5,788 nucleotides of DNA from Spirochaetales bacterium (GTDB lineage Bacteria > Spirochaetota > Spirochaetia > DSM-27196 > SKKC01): the NCBI GenBank assembly GCA_007126865.1, contig SLAN01000022.1, forward strand, positions 1 through 5,788, read 5' to 3'. Under the pieces are notes generated by a model. It searched no databases and was not told the origin of the DNA. It worked only from the letters and a program-made list of their open reading frames with translations. Both the position numbers and the translations under genes were made by a program. Below are positions 4,863 through 5,788 of this stretch, piece by piece. Every line of letters begins with the position of its first letter. The first letter of the stretch is position 1.

Positions 4863-5788
4863 TTAGCGCCGCTCGGTTTGCCGGCGAAAGGCCGCTTCGA
4901 GCTTCTTTTTCAGACGCATTAAGGCGTCGGTCGTTTTCAGGTCGAAGCGTTCACGAACCGACGGCTCGATATACTCGATCGAGATGCGGTAACTGTGGCG
5001 ATCGCAGAGCGCGTTGGCCAGGTATACCGTCGATACGACATCCTGGTAGACCGGATCGCAGCTGCTCGGGTCATGATGATAGCGGATCGCCTCCACGAGC
5101 GCCTCCGGGAAGTTCCACTTCGTGGCAACGAGGCCGCCGATCTCGGCATGGTTCAGGCCGCTTGCGAGGTCTTCGAGAAGTCCGCTCGAGAGGTTGCGTT
5201 CGGCGCAGAAACGTTCGATCTGCTGGATGAGATCCGGATGTACGCTGGCGAAGATGATCTTCCCCATATCGTGCAGGATGCCCCCGGCGTACACATCGTC
5301 GAGGATGTCGCGATTCTTCAGCAGATATCGGCCGATGTAGTACGCGTAGAAACCGGTTCGGTAGGAGTGCTGCCACAGCTCTCGCGTCTCCTCGGTTTCG
5401 CTTCCGAGAACCTTCTGGGTTCCGTAGGAGAAGAGCATGTTGCGCAGCCCCCGCATGCCGACGAGCTTCACAGCCTCGAAAATGCTGTCGACGCGCTTGG
5501 GAAGCATGAACTGTGCGGAGTTGACCACCTTCAGCAGGTCGGCGGTCAGCGACGGATCGGTCGAGATATGCGCGGCGATGTCGTGAAGATCGGAGTCGGG
5601 ATCCTCGATCATTTTCTGAATGCGCATGATGTTCTCGGGGAACTGCGGCAGCCCTTCGATATGCCGGCTGAGCTCCTCGGATACCTCGTCGAGCGCCTCC
5701 GCATGCACTTCGCTCATCGGGATGTGTACGCGTGCGACCGTCTCACCGTTCTTTACATCGATATCGAACGACTCCTCGTCGAGCCCCA
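4863..5788 (-). CDS. HDOD-domain signalling protein, 5' end beyond window
   Basis: The frame is open from the right edge to the TAA at 4863-4865, giving 307 visible residues. Numbering from the first full codon, residues 1-23 (GLDEESFDIDVKNGETVARV then HIP) precede the first internal Met at 24 (5715-5717). The HDOD domain follows: LPQFPENIMRIQKMIEDPDS (46-65), TDPSLTADLLKVVNSAQF (76-93) and an HD-like half with H140 (WQHS), H172-D173 (GGILHDMGKI), H213 (NHAEIGG) and H237-H238 (RYHH). HDOD proteins act as signalling outputs in two-component and motility regulation; the retained His/Asp set leaves metal-dependent hydrolysis possible. The leading 23 residues resemble the last strands of a histidine-kinase-like ATPase region that I associate with spirochaete HDOD proteins, so an N-terminal ATPase-like module outside the window is likely. 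The basic tail ends in EAAFRRQTERR. Confidence 0.88.
   Translation of the reverse strand, partial: GLDEESFDIDVKNGETVARVHIPMSEVHAEALDEVSEELSRHIEGLPQFPENIMRIQKMIEDPDSDLHDIAAHISTDPSLTADLLKVVNSAQFMLPKRVDSIFEAVKLVGMRGLRNMLFSYGTQKVLGSETEETRELWQHSYRTGFYAYYIGRYLLKNRDILDDVYAGGILHDMGKIIFASVHPDLIQQIERFCAERNLSSGLLEDLASGLNHAEIGGLVATKWNFPEALVEAIRYHHDPSSCDPVYQDVVSTVYLANALCDRHSYRISIEYIEPSVRERFDLKTTDALMRLKKKLEAAFRRQTERR

Noticed and set aside
4255..4866. 203-residue plus-strand open frame
   Set aside because: It is the antisense shadow of osmC, extended through the tandem repeat; no family resemblance.

Overview
The window is GC-rich and reads like a free-living, flagellated spirochaete (Spirochaetales, Spirochaeta-type). 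The strongest pointers are a spirochaete-style FlgM, a SpoU-family methylase with a spirochaete-like N-terminal extension, and an HDOD protein that appears to carry an ATPase-like region upstream. This assignment rests on recognising families by eye; no database search was run.

Layout from left to right. Positions 1-185 hold the 5' end of a minus-strand sugar:cation symporter (GPH/MelB-like) that runs off the left edge. Positions 186-376 are a short non-coding stretch with hairpin-bearing direct repeats. Positions 377-895 (minus) encode an unrecognised membrane-anchored protein with four CxxC pairs, probably two zinc ribbons. A 54-bp divergent spacer separates it from a plus-strand cluster: rsmI (950-1630), flgM (1679-1963), an iron-alcohol-dehydrogenase-family protein that has lost most of its active-site residues (2134-3279) and a SpoU/TrmH RNA methyltransferase (3283-4167). 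A convergent spacer with GC-rich hairpins follows. Then come minus-strand osmC (4261-4668), a repeat-bearing spacer, and an HDOD protein (4863 to the right edge) whose true start lies outside the window.

How the genes fit together: two RNA methyltransferases of the translation apparatus flank the anti-sigma-28 factor FlgM and a probable pseudoenzyme. rsmI-flgM and ADH-like-trmH are two close pairs separated by a 170-bp gap that may hold a promoter. OsmC is a thiol peroxidase or stress protein, and the HDOD protein is a likely signalling output protein.

Most worth a second look: the ADH-family protein that keeps the fold but not the His ligands or NAD motif; the four-CxxC membrane protein; an exact sigma-28 -10 octamer in the tail of rsmI just ahead of flgM; -10-like hexamers placed so close to start codons that several transcripts may be leaderless; and two unrelated tandem repeat pairs sitting at the 3' ends of minus-strand genes. 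I see no CRISPR array, tRNA, rRNA or transposon.
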